Positions 1 to 8,015 of a DNA stretch of 45,617 nt are shown in pieces. Under the pieces are notes generated by a model, which did not search any database, was not told the origin of the DNA, and saw nothing but the letters and a program-made list of their open reading frames with translations. The DNA lies in NCBI GenBank assembly GCA_019306185.1, contig JAFDMD010000003.1, forward strand, positions 1 through 45,617, in the 5' to 3' direction. The position numbers and the translations under genes are program-made. Source of the stretch: Deltaproteobacteria bacterium (GTDB lineage Bacteria > Desulfobacterota > Desulfobacteria > Desulfobacterales > JAFDMD01). Every line of letters starts with the position of its first letter. The first letter of the stretch is position 1.

Positions 1-458
1 TTACGTCTTTACCACAAGCGTTTGCGTGATTACCAAAAGCGTAAGCCCTTTTTAGTTTTTTGCGCTGTTTTCTATGCTGCTTTGCGCTAACAAGTGAAAA
101 ATATCAAGAAAAAATCTGCGTAATCCTCTATTGTTTCCGCCGCCCTTACAACAACAATAAAAGGCTTGTCATTTAATAAAGGAATTTCTCCTCGCTTCTC
201 CTCGCTTCTCCTCGCTTCGCTTGTTGACAAGACAAGGGAGAATAAAAAGCTACGCTGGTCAAACGGCAATAATAAACGTTAAAAAAGATCTAACGATTAG
301 GGCAATTCAATTAAAAAACCAAGACGCGGTTTATTTTGACAACGGACGCATAATATTCGATATAACAAAAAACATAGGCTCCCAAACCTCGACATATACG
401 AAAAATTATCGATAAAGGTTCATATAGCGATAGGAGCAATAAAAAAAGGAGCAACATT
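1..458. other. intergenic region with repeats, no convincing gene
   Basis: No convincing gene lies here. The stretch 188-217 is three exact tandem copies of a 10-base unit (CTCCTCGCTT) inside a degenerate copy of the dispersed 'aatttctcctcgctt' repeat. A 64-codon open frame at 221-415 starts inside this repeat with TTG, has no clear ribosome binding site, and its product is unrecognised; it could be the remnant of an older gene. The last bases before 459 carry a clear AAAGGAG ribosome binding site for the next gene. Confidence 0.5.
188..217. repeat. three tandem 10-bp units within a dispersed repeat
   Basis: CTCCTCGCTT occurs three times without interruption. The unit is the core of the dispersed 'ggatttctcctcgcttcg' repeat seen elsewhere in the window, so this looks like replication slippage within one copy. 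Confidence 0.8.
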
Positions 459-1394
459 ATGAAAAAAACAGATATAGGAGAATGTAAAAGCGTAAAAGTT
501 AAATGCGTATCCGAATTAGGTTGGTTTGATTCCGAAAAACTCATTAAGCAGATAGAAACCGCCGGAGGTTTGGATAAGGATCAATGGACAATACCGTGGG
601 ATTATGAAAACGCGGCTGGTTCTTGCAGTTTAATAGACATGGAAACCCTTGACGGCAAACATCATAAATTTTTATTGGATACCGGATGGAACAATCCGTA
701 TATGGATCGCGCTTTTAAAAGGGAAGGCATTGATAAAGCGCTTAAAAACGGGGAAATAGAAGCTTTAATAATAAGTCATGAGCATTTGGATCATTTTTGG
801 GGTTTGGAAACAACTTTAAAATATAAGCCTGATATTAAAATCATTATTCCGAATACATTTTCCGCCAAAGGCAAAGCTTTTTTAAAAGGAGCGGAGTTTA
901 AAGAGGCTAACGTTAAAAACGGAATTTCTCATCGGGGCGATACTATTAAAGTAGAGCCGGAAGAGGTTAAAAAATTGTATGACGGCTGCGCTGCGGTCGC
1001 GTTTGACCTGCCCATTATAATAGGAATTAGAGGCGAAGTCTCCTTATACTTTAATATAAAGGATAAAGGCATTGTTTGCGTTGCCGGATGTTGTCATCAA
1101 GGCATTATAACTTTTGCCGAATTTGCAAAAAAAAATATTGCGGGTTCGGACAAAATGCACGGGGTTTACGGAGGTCTTCATATTGCTCCTTTCGGGGTTT
1201 TGGATGACAAGGGGGAGAAGGTTATACAAGATATGGCAAAATATAATTTTAAAAAAATTGCCTGCAACCACTGCACAGGCGTCGAAGCAGTTCGTAAGAT
1301 GATAGAAACGGAGCTTCCTATTGTTAAAGGAACGGGCAGATACGGTTCCGCAAGCGATTTATATCTTGGCGCCGGCGACGAAGTCTTCTTTTAA
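459..1394 (+). CDS. MBL-fold metallo-hydrolase (COG1237-like)
   Basis: This 311-residue protein is a cytoplasmic-looking metallo-beta-lactamase-fold hydrolase. The metal motif SHEHLDH is at residues 106-112, followed by later motifs GCCHQGI, GGLH and CNHCTG. That set and order resemble the COG1237 branch, which includes archaeal dihydropterin ribofuranosyl-aminobenzene phosphate synthase homologues. The substrate cannot be told from sequence. The start is supported by AAAGGAG about 7 bases upstream of ATG. It lies 110 bp upstream of the rsbRD-like/dsr genes on the same strand, but a promoter-like sequence sits between them, so it is probably a separate unit. No signal peptide is visible. Confidence 0.8.
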   Translation: MKKTDIGECKSVKVKCVSELGWFDSEKLIKQIETAGGLDKDQWTIPWDYENAAGSCSLIDMETLDGKHHKFLLDTGWNNPYMDRAFKREGIDKALKNGEIEALIISHEHLDHFWGLETTLKYKPDIKIIIPNTFSAKGKAFLKGAEFKEANVKNGISHRGDTIKVEPEEVKKLYDGCAAVAFDLPIIIGIRGEVSLYFNIKDKGIVCVAGCCHQGIITFAEFAKKNIAGSDKMHGVYGGLHIAPFGVLDDKGEKVIQDMAKYNFKKIACNHCTGVEAVRKMIETELPIVKGTGRYGSASDLYLGAGDEVFF

Positions 1395-1421
1395 TCATTA
1401 AAGCGATAAGGCAAGTAATTC

Positions 1422-1450
1422 TTGACATAATTAGGGCGCTGCTATATAGG
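1422..1450 (+). promoter_or_regulatory. candidate sigma-70 promoter of the rsbRD-dsr operon
   Basis: A perfect -35 box TTGACA (1422-1427) is followed after 17 bases by TATAGG (1445-1450, 4 of 6 matches to the -10 consensus). It is 55 bp upstream of the rsbRD-like start and is the best promoter candidate for the following six genes. Inference from sequence only. Confidence 0.5.
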
Positions 1451-1504
1451 CGAGTTTGAAATTTTATGTGGCGGGACTGACTAATTAAGGAGCCTTTTTT
1501 CAAT

Positions 1505-2032
1505 ATGGATCTGATAAATTTTTTAAAAGAGAATAAAGAGAATATTTTAAAAAAATGGTTTAAGCATATATCCGAAACGTATCATAATGATACTTCCCAT
1601 TTTTTAATTAATAAAAAAGACCCTTTTGCAAACCCCGTAGGCGGCGCCATAATAAAAGGGCTTTCCGCTATATTAGACGTAATTTGCGGCGAAGCGGATA
1701 AAAAAGATATTTCGCCTTTTATAGACCCTGTCATAAGAATTAGAGCTATTCAAAACTTTTCCCCTTCCGAATCAACCGCTTTTATACTTTTTTTAAAAGA
1801 TGTTGTAAGAGAAAGATTTTACAAAGAGAGTTCCAAAGAAAATTTTATCGATCGACTTCTTGAAATTGAAACCCGTATTGATGAAATTGTTTTTATCGCT
1901 TTTGACATTTATGCGGAATGCAGAGAAAAGATAAACGATATTAAAGCAAACGAATTAAAAGATAGAACTTATAAAGCTTTTGAACGCGCCGGGTTAGTTG
2001 ATAAGACGGACAAAGTCTTACAAAAGCCTTAG
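1505..2032 (+). CDS. RsbRD_N-domain protein linked to dsrMKJOP
   Basis: This 175-residue protein is all-helical in character and resembles the N-terminal globin-like sensor domain of RsbR/RsbT co-antagonist proteins (RsbRD_N). It lacks the STAS domain that full RsbR proteins carry. Similar stand-alone proteins are known directly upstream of dsrM in sulfate-reducing bacteria, and here it is 68 bp from the dsrM ATG on the same strand. The ligand and role are unknown; a regulatory or redox-sensing part in Dsr function is inference. AAGGAG lies 11 bases before the ATG. There is no signal peptide or transmembrane helix, so it should act in the cytoplasm. Confidence 0.75.
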   Translation: MDLINFLKENKENILKKWFKHISETYHNDTSHFLINKKDPFANPVGGAIIKGLSAILDVICGEADKKDISPFIDPVIRIRAIQNFSPSESTAFILFLKDVVRERFYKESSKENFIDRLLEIETRIDEIVFIAFDIYAECREKINDIKANELKDRTYKAFERAGLVDKTDKVLQKP

Positions 2033-2060
2033 GCATGCCAATTCAACATGTAATTTAATC

Positions 2061-2082
2061 TCAACCTGTTAAAAGAGGTTGA
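2061..2082 (+). promoter_or_regulatory. hairpin just upstream of dsrM
   Basis: TCAACCT (2061-2067) and AGGTTGA (2076-2082) form a 7-bp stem. The stem contains the AGAGG that would serve a GTG start at 2086, whereas the TGAGGTG at 2087-2093 stays free for the ATG at 2101. This favours the ATG as dsrM start and could tune dsrM translation. Confidence 0.5.
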
Positions 2083-2100
2083 AAAGTGAGGTGTTTGCAG

Positions 2101-3102
2101 ATGAATATAAATTATTTGGCTTCGCTAGTAGCAGTTATTGTTTTGTTTCTGCTCGCTTATGTAGGCGTTGAAGCGGCGGGGCTTCGATATTTTTTCGGAG
2201 TTTTGCTCCCATATCTTGCAGTGATTATCTTTATTGTAGGTTTTGTAAAAAAGATAGTAGGATGGGCAAAAACTCCCGTGCCGTTTCGCATTCCCACAAC
2301 CTGCGGGCAACAGGAAACGTTAAGTTGGATTAAACCCGCAAAAATTGATAATCCGACTACCCGTTCCGGCGTTTTTGTAAGAATGCTTTTGGAAGTATTA
2401 TGCTTTAGGTCATTATTCCGAAACACTACAATGGAATTAAGAGAAGAGAATAAACTGTCTTATGAATGGGAAAAATGGCTTTGGCTTTTTGCTTTGCTTT
2501 TCCATTATTCCTTTTTAACGGTTTTATTGCGTCATTTAAGATTCTTTTTAGAGCCTGTTCCCGGATGCGTTAAGTTTTTAGAAAGCATAGACGGTTTTTT
2601 ACAAATAGGCTTACCCGGCATTATGATATCCGGCATACTTCTTCTTGCCGCCCTTTTATTTCTTCTTGTAAGAAGAATTATTATCCCCAAAATGAGATAT
2701 ATATCGCTTGCGTCCGATTATTTCCCGTTATTTTTAATTATAGGAATCGCTATAACCGGCATTTTAATGCGTTATTTTATTCGAGTTGACATAACCGGCA
2801 TCAAAGAGCTTACAATAGGTCTTGTAACGTTTCATCCGGTAATTCCGGAGGGCATAGGGGGACTTTTTTATGTTCATTTGTTTTTTGTAAGCGTTCTTAT
2901 AGCATATTTTCCTTTTAGCAAGCTTATGCACTTGGGCGGAATATTTATGAGCCCCACAAGAAATGTTACTACGGATACGCGGGCTACAAGATATGTTAAT
3001 CCATGGAATTATGACGTTGAAGTCCATACTTATGAAGAGTATGAAGATGAGTTCAGAGAAAAAATGATAGGAGCCGGGCTGCCGGTCGAAAAGGAGAGTT
3101 AA
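2101..3102 (+). CDS. dsrM: DsrM, membrane b-type cytochrome subunit of DsrMKJOP
   Basis: DsrM is the integral membrane haem b protein (NarI-like) of the DsrMKJOP complex, thought to exchange electrons between menaquinol and DsrK/DsrC. About six hydrophobic segments are visible. The family stretches 'PFRIPTTCGQQ', 'SLFRNT', 'LVRHLRFF'-like (here LLRHLRFFLEPVP) and 'PFSKLMHLGG' are present, and the C-terminus 'HTYEEYEDEFREKM' is typical. An in-frame GTG at 2086 would add MRCLQ; I prefer ATG 2101 because of TGAGGTG 7 bases upstream and alignment with known DsrM N-termini. The stop abuts the dsrK ATG, indicating translational coupling. Confidence 0.95.
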   Translation: MNINYLASLVAVIVLFLLAYVGVEAAGLRYFFGVLLPYLAVIIFIVGFVKKIVGWAKTPVPFRIPTTCGQQETLSWIKPAKIDNPTTRSGVFVRMLLEVLCFRSLFRNTTMELREENKLSYEWEKWLWLFALLFHYSFLTVLLRHLRFFLEPVPGCVKFLESIDGFLQIGLPGIMISGILLLAALLFLLVRRIIIPKMRYISLASDYFPLFLIIGIAITGILMRYFIRVDITGIKELTIGLVTFHPVIPEGIGGLFYVHLFFVSVLIAYFPFSKLMHLGGIFMSPTRNVTTDTRATRYVNPWNYDVEVHTYEEYEDEFREKMIGAGLPVEKES

Positions 3103-4731
3103 ATGTCAGAGCCTAAACCTGATGAATTAATAAGAAAAATGGAGCATAAGCCGCCTCAAAAGGGGTGGATGGATACTCCCGTAAACATTAGAAAAGGAAT
3201 GTATTGCTACGCTTCTAATCCTAAAAGCGTAGAATATCTTGGGCTTCCTAATGCGCGTCCTTGGAATCCGTTAGATGTTGACTGGAAGCTTCCTCCCGAT
3301 TGGAAAGAGATTATCCATAAAGGATTTAGAGAACGCCTTGATAAATTCAGGTCTTTTAAAATATTTATGGATGTTTGCGTTAGATGCGGAGCCTGCGCGG
3401 ATAAATGCCATTTTTTTATAGGAACCGGCGATCCTAAAAATATGCCCGTATTAAGAGCGGAGCTTTTAAGGTCGATTTATAGAAACGATTTTACCGTCGC
3501 CGGCAAAATTTTCGGAAAACTTGCGGGCGCAAGAGAGATGACAATAGACGTCTTAAAAGAGTGGTGGTATTATCTGTTTCAATGCACAGAATGCAGACGA
3601 TGCTCGGTATTTTGTCCTTACGGAATAGATACCGCCGAAATTACTATTATGGGAAGAGAACTTCTTAATCTTTTGGGGCTTAATATAGACTGGATAGCCA
3701 CTCCGGTTGCCAACTGCTATAGAACAGGAAATCATCTCGGAATTCAGCCGCATGCTTATAAGGATATGATCGACTTTTTTGTAGAGGATATAGAAGAAGT
3801 TACAGGAGTAAAGGTTGACCCCTCCTTTAACGAAAAAGGGGCGGACATACTATTTATTACTCCTTCCGGAGACGTTTTTGCGGATCCTGGAACATATACG
3901 GCTATGGGCTACCTTATGTTATTCCATTATTTAAAAGATATGGGATTGAACGTTACTTGGAGCACTTACGCTTCCGAAGGCGGAAACTTCGGCTTTTTTA
4001 CTTCGCACGAAACAATGAAACGTCTTAATAAAAAAATGTATGCGGAAGCAAAAAGGCTCGGAGTAAAATGGATACTCGGCGGAGAATGCGGGCATATGTG
4101 GCGAGTAATAAATCAATATATGGATACAATGAACGGTCCCGCAGATTTTCTTGAAGTTCCGGTTTCTCCTATAACAGGCACAAGATTTGAAAATGCAAAG
4201 TCAACTAAAATGGTTCATATAGCGGAATTTATGGCGGACCTTATAAAGCATAAGAAACTGAAACTTGATCCTTCCAGAAACGATCATCTTAAGGTTACTT
4301 ATCATGATTCCTGCAACACAGCGAGAGGCATGGGAATGCTTGAAGAGCCGAGATACGTAATAAATAACGTATGCAATAATTTTTATGAAATGCCGCCCAA
4401 TACCATAAAAGAACAAACATTTTGCTGCGGAAGCGGCTCCGGTTTAAACGCCGGCGAAAACATGGAACAAAGAATGGCGGGCGGATTTCCAAGAGCAAAC
4501 GCCGTTAAACATGTTCATGAAAAATACGGAGTTAATATGCTTTCCTGCGTATGCGCCGTAGATAGAGCCGCATTACCGCCGCTTATGGATTATTGGGTTC
4601 CCGAAGTAGGCGTTTGCGGTCTTACGGAGTTAGTCGCCAACGCCCTTGTTATACCGGGCGAAGCCGAAAGAAATACGGACTTAAGAGGCGAAGAACTATT
4701 GGGTAAGGAGGAGGAGAATAAAAATGTTTAA
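3103..4731 (+). CDS. dsrK: DsrK, cytoplasmic iron-sulfur (HdrD-like) subunit
   Basis: DsrK is the HdrD-like catalytic subunit of DsrMKJOP, which acts on the DsrC trisulfide/disulfide in the cytoplasm. Two classical 4Fe-4S motifs are present: Cys92, 95, 98, 102 and Cys161, 164, 167, 171. The C-terminal CCG-type domain is shown by ECGHMW, HDSCN and FCCGSGSG, the ligands of the special cubane cluster. At 542 residues it is of usual length. It follows dsrM with no gap and overlaps dsrJ by 8 bp. No signal peptide is present, as expected. Confidence 0.96.
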   Translation: MSEPKPDELIRKMEHKPPQKGWMDTPVNIRKGMYCYASNPKSVEYLGLPNARPWNPLDVDWKLPPDWKEIIHKGFRERLDKFRSFKIFMDVCVRCGACADKCHFFIGTGDPKNMPVLRAELLRSIYRNDFTVAGKIFGKLAGAREMTIDVLKEWWYYLFQCTECRRCSVFCPYGIDTAEITIMGRELLNLLGLNIDWIATPVANCYRTGNHLGIQPHAYKDMIDFFVEDIEEVTGVKVDPSFNEKGADILFITPSGDVFADPGTYTAMGYLMLFHYLKDMGLNVTWSTYASEGGNFGFFTSHETMKRLNKKMYAEAKRLGVKWILGGECGHMWRVINQYMDTMNGPADFLEVPVSPITGTRFENAKSTKMVHIAEFMADLIKHKKLKLDPSRNDHLKVTYHDSCNTARGMGMLEEPRYVINNVCNNFYEMPPNTIKEQTFCCGSGSGLNAGENMEQRMAGGFPRANAVKHVHEKYGVNMLSCVCAVDRAALPPLMDYWVPEVGVCGLTELVANALVIPGEAERNTDLRGEELLGKEEENKNV

Positions 4732-5116
4732 TAACAAGCTGGTTATCGCGGGCTTAATTATTTTCGTAGGCATTATTACTTTTCCGTTTTGGTTTAACCA
4801 TGCAAAAGTAGTCGCTCCGCCCGAAGTTAAATTAACCGAGAAAGCAAAAGAGGCTAAAGAATGCATTTTGCCGGATAAATTAAAAATGCGCGGCGAGCAT
4901 ATGCAGCTTCTTGACGTTTGGCGAGATACGGTAGTTAGAGAGGGCAATAGAAAGTATGTGGGAACAAACGGAAAAGAGTATGAAATGAGTTTGTCTAATA
5001 CTTGTTTGGATTGTCATTCCAATAAAGCCGATTTTTGCGATAAATGTCATGAATACGCATCCGTGGATCCCTATTGCTGGGATTGTCATATTGATAATCC
5101 GAAGGAGACAAAATAA
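4724..5116 (+). CDS. dsrJ: DsrJ, triheme cytochrome c subunit
   Basis: DsrJ is the periplasmic triheme c-type cytochrome of the Dsr complex. Three CXXCH haem-binding motifs are visible: CLDCH (94-98), CDKCH (105-109) and CWDCH (118-122). An N-terminal hydrophobic helix (about residues 5-24) serves as signal anchor. Cys47 in the ECILP context matches the family's conserved cysteine proposed to ligate one haem. The length of 130 residues is normal. GGAGG precedes the ATG, which lies inside the end of dsrK (8-bp overlap); the TAA stop shares a base with the dsrO ATG. Confidence 0.95.
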   Translation: MFNNKLVIAGLIIFVGIITFPFWFNHAKVVAPPEVKLTEKAKEAKECILPDKLKMRGEHMQLLDVWRDTVVREGNRKYVGTNGKEYEMSLSNTCLDCHSNKADFCDKCHEYASVDPYCWDCHIDNPKETK

Positions 5117-5913
5117 TGAAACGCAATAGAAGAGAATTTTTAAAATTGGCGGGCGTAACCGCCGCATCCGCATCCGTTATGAGCGTTACAAGCGGTTTAA
5201 TCACGGCGGAAGCTTCCGGCGCCGGCGTGGCAAAACCGACTACTATACTTAAAAAAAATAAAAAAGCGCTTACTGCAAAAAGATGGGGAATGGTTATAGA
5301 TACCAGAAAGTTAGAAACCGAATCGGATATAGAACATATTGTTTCCGCATGTCATAAAATTCATAATGTTCCTAAAATGGAAAATAAAAACCATGAAATA
5401 AAATGGGTATGGGAAGATGAATTTAAGCATGTTTTTGCGGAACAGGAGCATGAATTGGTAAATGAAAGACTTCGTCATCTTCCTTTTTTAGTCTTATGCA
5501 ATCATTGCAAAAATCCATCCTGCGTTAAGGCATGCCCTACAAACGCTACCTTTCAAACAAAAGAAGGGCTTGTAATGATGGATTTCCATAGATGCATAGG
5601 ATGTAGATTTTGTATGGCGGCATGTCCTTACGGATCAAGAAGCTTTAATTTCCAAGACCCCCGCCCTTTTATAAAGGAAACAAATAAAGAGTTTCCTACC
5701 CGTATGAAAGGGGTTGTGGAGAAATGCAATTTTTGCGCCGAAAGACTTGCGGTAGGCAAACAGCCCGCATGCGTTGAAGCATCTAAAGGCGCTATAATAT
5801 TCGGCGACCTTGACGATCCGCAGTCCGAAATAAGAGAAGTCTTAAATACAAACTATACAATTCGCAGAAAACCCGCTCTTGGAACGGGTCCTTCGATTTA
5901 TTACATAGTGTGA
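5116..5913 (+). CDS. dsrO: DsrO, Tat-exported periplasmic ferredoxin-like subunit
   Basis: DsrO is the periplasmic 4Fe-4S protein that links DsrJ and DsrP. The N-terminus has a twin-arginine signal (RRREFLK-like: NRREFLKLAG, residues 4-13) with a hydrophobic core and an Ala-rich cleavage region around residue 30-35. Cysteine clusters CNHCKNPSCVKACP, CIGCRFCMAACP and CNFC...C give the four-cluster ferredoxin pattern of the DmsB/NrfC type. The start overlaps the dsrJ stop (TAATG). The length of 265 residues is as expected. Confidence 0.95.
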   Translation: MKRNRREFLKLAGVTAASASVMSVTSGLITAEASGAGVAKPTTILKKNKKALTAKRWGMVIDTRKLETESDIEHIVSACHKIHNVPKMENKNHEIKWVWEDEFKHVFAEQEHELVNERLRHLPFLVLCNHCKNPSCVKACPTNATFQTKEGLVMMDFHRCIGCRFCMAACPYGSRSFNFQDPRPFIKETNKEFPTRMKGVVEKCNFCAERLAVGKQPACVEASKGAIIFGDLDDPQSEIREVLNTNYTIRRKPALGTGPSIYYIV

Positions 5914-5920
5914 GGTGAAT

Positions 5921-7078
5921 ATGCTTGAATTGGCGTTAAAAGGAAGTAAAAAATTTTATGTATGGCTTACCGCCCTGTTAGTTATAGCGGGGATAGGATT
6001 TGCCTTTTATGTATGGCAGTTTAATTTCGGGCTGGGCATAACCGGTATGAGCCGCGACGTATCTTGGGGATTTTATATCGCCCAGTTTACCTTTTTGGTA
6101 GGCGTCGCCGCCGGCGGAGTTATGGTTGTTTTGCCCTATTATCTGCATAATTATAAAGCATTCGGAAAAATTACCATATTGGGAGAATTTCTCGCGGTCG
6201 CCGCTCTTACAATGTGTATGCTTTTTATTATAGTCGATTTGGGGCAGCCTACGCGCATACTTAACGTATGGCTTCATCCAACTCCTCATTCGGTTCTTTT
6301 TTGGGATACTCTTGTATTAAACGGCTACCTATTATTAAACATAGTAGTAGGTTGGAAAGTTCTTGAAGCCGAAAGAAACGACGTTCATTATAAAAACTGG
6401 CTTAAACCGTTAATTTATATATCAATACCTTTTGCAGTCAGCATCCATACGGTTACCGCATTCTTATATTGCGGACTTCCCGGCAGAGGCTTTTGGTTGA
6501 CCGCAATATTAGCTCCGAGATTTCTTGCATCCGCTTTTGCGGCTGGTCCGGCGCTATTAATACTTTTATGTCTTTTTGTCCGCAAAGCAACCAACTTTGA
6601 TCCGGGTAAAGAGCAAATACAATCGCTTGCAAAAATAGTTGCATACGCAATATGTTTAAACCTATTTTTCTTTTTATGCGAAGTATTCGTAGCTTTATAC
6701 AGCGGCATACCGGAACATATAGATCATATAAAATATCTATTCTACGGACTTCACGGACATGGAGCGCTTGTTCCGTGGATGTGGACTTCTATGGGCTTAA
6801 TGGTCGTTGGAATAATCCTTTTGGTAAACCCCGGCACAAGACGCAACGAAGGCGTTCTTGCCGCGGCATGCGTTGCGGTTTTTGCGGGGACATGGATAGA
6901 TAAAGGGCTCGGAATGATCTCCGGCGGTTTTATACCCTCTCCGTTGCACCATGTAAACGAATATGCGCCTACATTTCCGGAACTTATGATTACTCTTGGC
7001 GTTTATGCGATAGGCGCTACGGTTTTGACTATATTGTTTAAAATAGCCGTATCCGTAAAAGAGGAGACAAACGGTTAA
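5921..7078 (+). CDS. dsrP: DsrP, NrfD-like membrane quinone-interacting subunit
   Basis: DsrP is the NrfD/PsrC-type integral membrane subunit with about ten transmembrane segments, thought to react with menaquinone and pass electrons to or from DsrO. The sequence is strongly hydrophobic throughout, with the NrfD-like 'GMSRDVSWGFYIAQFTFLVGVAAGG' region split over residues about 30-60 and 'PSPLHHVNEYAPT' near the end. A GTG at 5915 would add two residues; I chose ATG 5921, preceded by GAGGTG. It is the last gene of the operon and is followed by a terminator at 7109-7143. Confidence 0.94.
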   Translation: MLELALKGSKKFYVWLTALLVIAGIGFAFYVWQFNFGLGITGMSRDVSWGFYIAQFTFLVGVAAGGVMVVLPYYLHNYKAFGKITILGEFLAVAALTMCMLFIIVDLGQPTRILNVWLHPTPHSVLFWDTLVLNGYLLLNIVVGWKVLEAERNDVHYKNWLKPLIYISIPFAVSIHTVTAFLYCGLPGRGFWLTAILAPRFLASAFAAGPALLILLCLFVRKATNFDPGKEQIQSLAKIVAYAICLNLFFFLCEVFVALYSGIPEHIDHIKYLFYGLHGHGALVPWMWTSMGLMVVGIILLVNPGTRRNEGVLAAACVAVFAGTWIDKGLGMISGGFIPSPLHHVNEYAPTFPELMITLGVYAIGATVLTILFKIAVSVKEETNG

Positions 7079-7108
7079 ATCTTTTTATCATAAAAATTTT
7101 TAATCATT

Positions 7109-7143
7109 ACGGGCAAATTCAATTGAATTTGCCCGTTTTTTTT
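7109..7143 (+). terminator. rho-independent terminator of the dsr operon
   Basis: A near loop-less perfect palindrome runs from 7109 to 7136, with arms beginning ACGGGCAAATTC and mirrored GAATTTGCCCGT, followed by eight T. It lies 31 bp after dsrP. Confidence 0.9.
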
Positions 7144-7220
7144 AATTAATTCATCATATTATTTCCGAATATACTTTGACTTCAAATTAATCCTTCTACA
7201 TTTTTAAAAATTTACAGTTT

Positions 7221-7248
7221 AATTATTAACGTTATAATGTTAATAATT
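7221..7248 (+). promoter_or_regulatory. palindromic candidate operator with embedded -10 box
   Basis: A perfect 10-bp inverted repeat, AATTATTAAC (7221-7230) and GTTAATAATT (7239-7248), flanks a spacer that holds a perfect TATAAT (7233-7238). A protein bound to the palindrome would cover the -10 element of a promoter about 68 bp before the MNT/HEPN pair. Autoregulation is inferred by analogy with other toxin-antitoxin operons. Confidence 0.5.
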
Positions 7249-7305
7249 TTTTTTAAACGGGCATGTTTTTTTATACTTTTCAATATTTTTAAGGATTAAA
7301 ATATA

Positions 7306-7617
7306 ATGAATATAATATTAGATGATTTGAAAAGTCATTTATTGAAAAACTACGATAAATCTATAAAAGATATTATATTGTTCGGCTCTCATATATCGGG
7401 CAACTCAAAAAAATATTCCGATTACGATATTTTGATAATATTGGATAATTATTATTCCGGAAACGATGAAAATCGAATTTTAGACTTATGTTATGATATC
7501 AATTTAAAGCATAATATCTTATTAGACATTCATTTATTATCTAAAAGCGAGTTGGGATCTATTAGAGGGAAGCAACCTGTTTTTATTAATGCTTTAAAAC
7601 ATGGAATTTACGCATGA
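7306..7617 (+). CDS. MNT-type nucleotidyltransferase antitoxin
   Basis: This 103-residue protein is a minimal nucleotidyltransferase (MNT). The family signature is seen as GSHISGN (from Gly27) and SDYD (Asp39, Asp41), with a third acidic residue at Asp74 (LLDIH). In HEPN/MNT toxin-antitoxin modules such proteins neutralise the HEPN partner by AMPylating or otherwise modifying it. It overlaps the HEPN gene by four bases (ATGA), typical of these pairs. AAGGA lies about 11 bases before the ATG. The antitoxin role is inferred from pairing, not shown. Confidence 0.85.
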   Translation: MNIILDDLKSHLLKNYDKSIKDIILFGSHISGNSKKYSDYDILIILDNYYSGNDENRILDLCYDINLKHNILLDIHLLSKSELGSIRGKQPVFINALKHGIYA

Positions 7618-8015
7618 CAATTAATGACGAAGATAAAAAAAGTTTGATTAAGCATCGGTTGGTTCAAGCCGAAGAAACAATAGAGGACGTTCGATTACTT
7701 ATTAAAAATAATAGATTACGCTCGGCAGTTAATCGGATTTATTATGGAATGTTCTATTCATTATTAGCATTAGGCTTGGATAGTCAATTCAACGCGTCAA
7801 AACATACCCGGCTTATCGGATGGTTTAATAAGAATTTTATACATGAAGGGCTTTTGGACGCAAGGTATGGCAGAATAATCAATAAAGCGTTCAATCGAAG
7901 AAATAAAGGAGATTATGACGCTTACGTTCGATTTGAGAAAGGTATTGTAATTGAAATGTTTGATGAAATGCAGGAATTTATTGCCGCAATCAAAAAGAGA
8001 ATAGAAATCAATTAA
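7614..8015 (+). CDS. HEPN-domain toxin partner
   Basis: This 133-residue protein is a HEPN-domain protein of the PF05168-like kind, with the 'AVNRIYYGMFYSLLALGL' helix (residues 38-55) and the later FNRRNKGDYDAY segment (93-104). HEPN toxins are usually RNases with an R-X4-6-H motif; here the corresponding segment reads Arg96...Asp100-Tyr101, so the canonical His is absent, as in a number of HEPN/MNT partners. RNase activity is therefore uncertain. It is translationally coupled to the MNT gene. No gene follows on this strand. Confidence 0.85.
   Translation: MTINDEDKKSLIKHRLVQAEETIEDVRLLIKNNRLRSAVNRIYYGMFYSLLALGLDSQFNASKHTRLIGWFNKNFIHEGLLDARYGRIINKAFNRRNKGDYDAYVRFEKGIVIEMFDEMQEFIAAIKKRIEIN

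Noticed and set aside
221-415. 64-codon ORF near the left edge
   Set aside because: It starts in a repeat, has no ribosome binding site and no recognisable family; kept only as a possible remnant.
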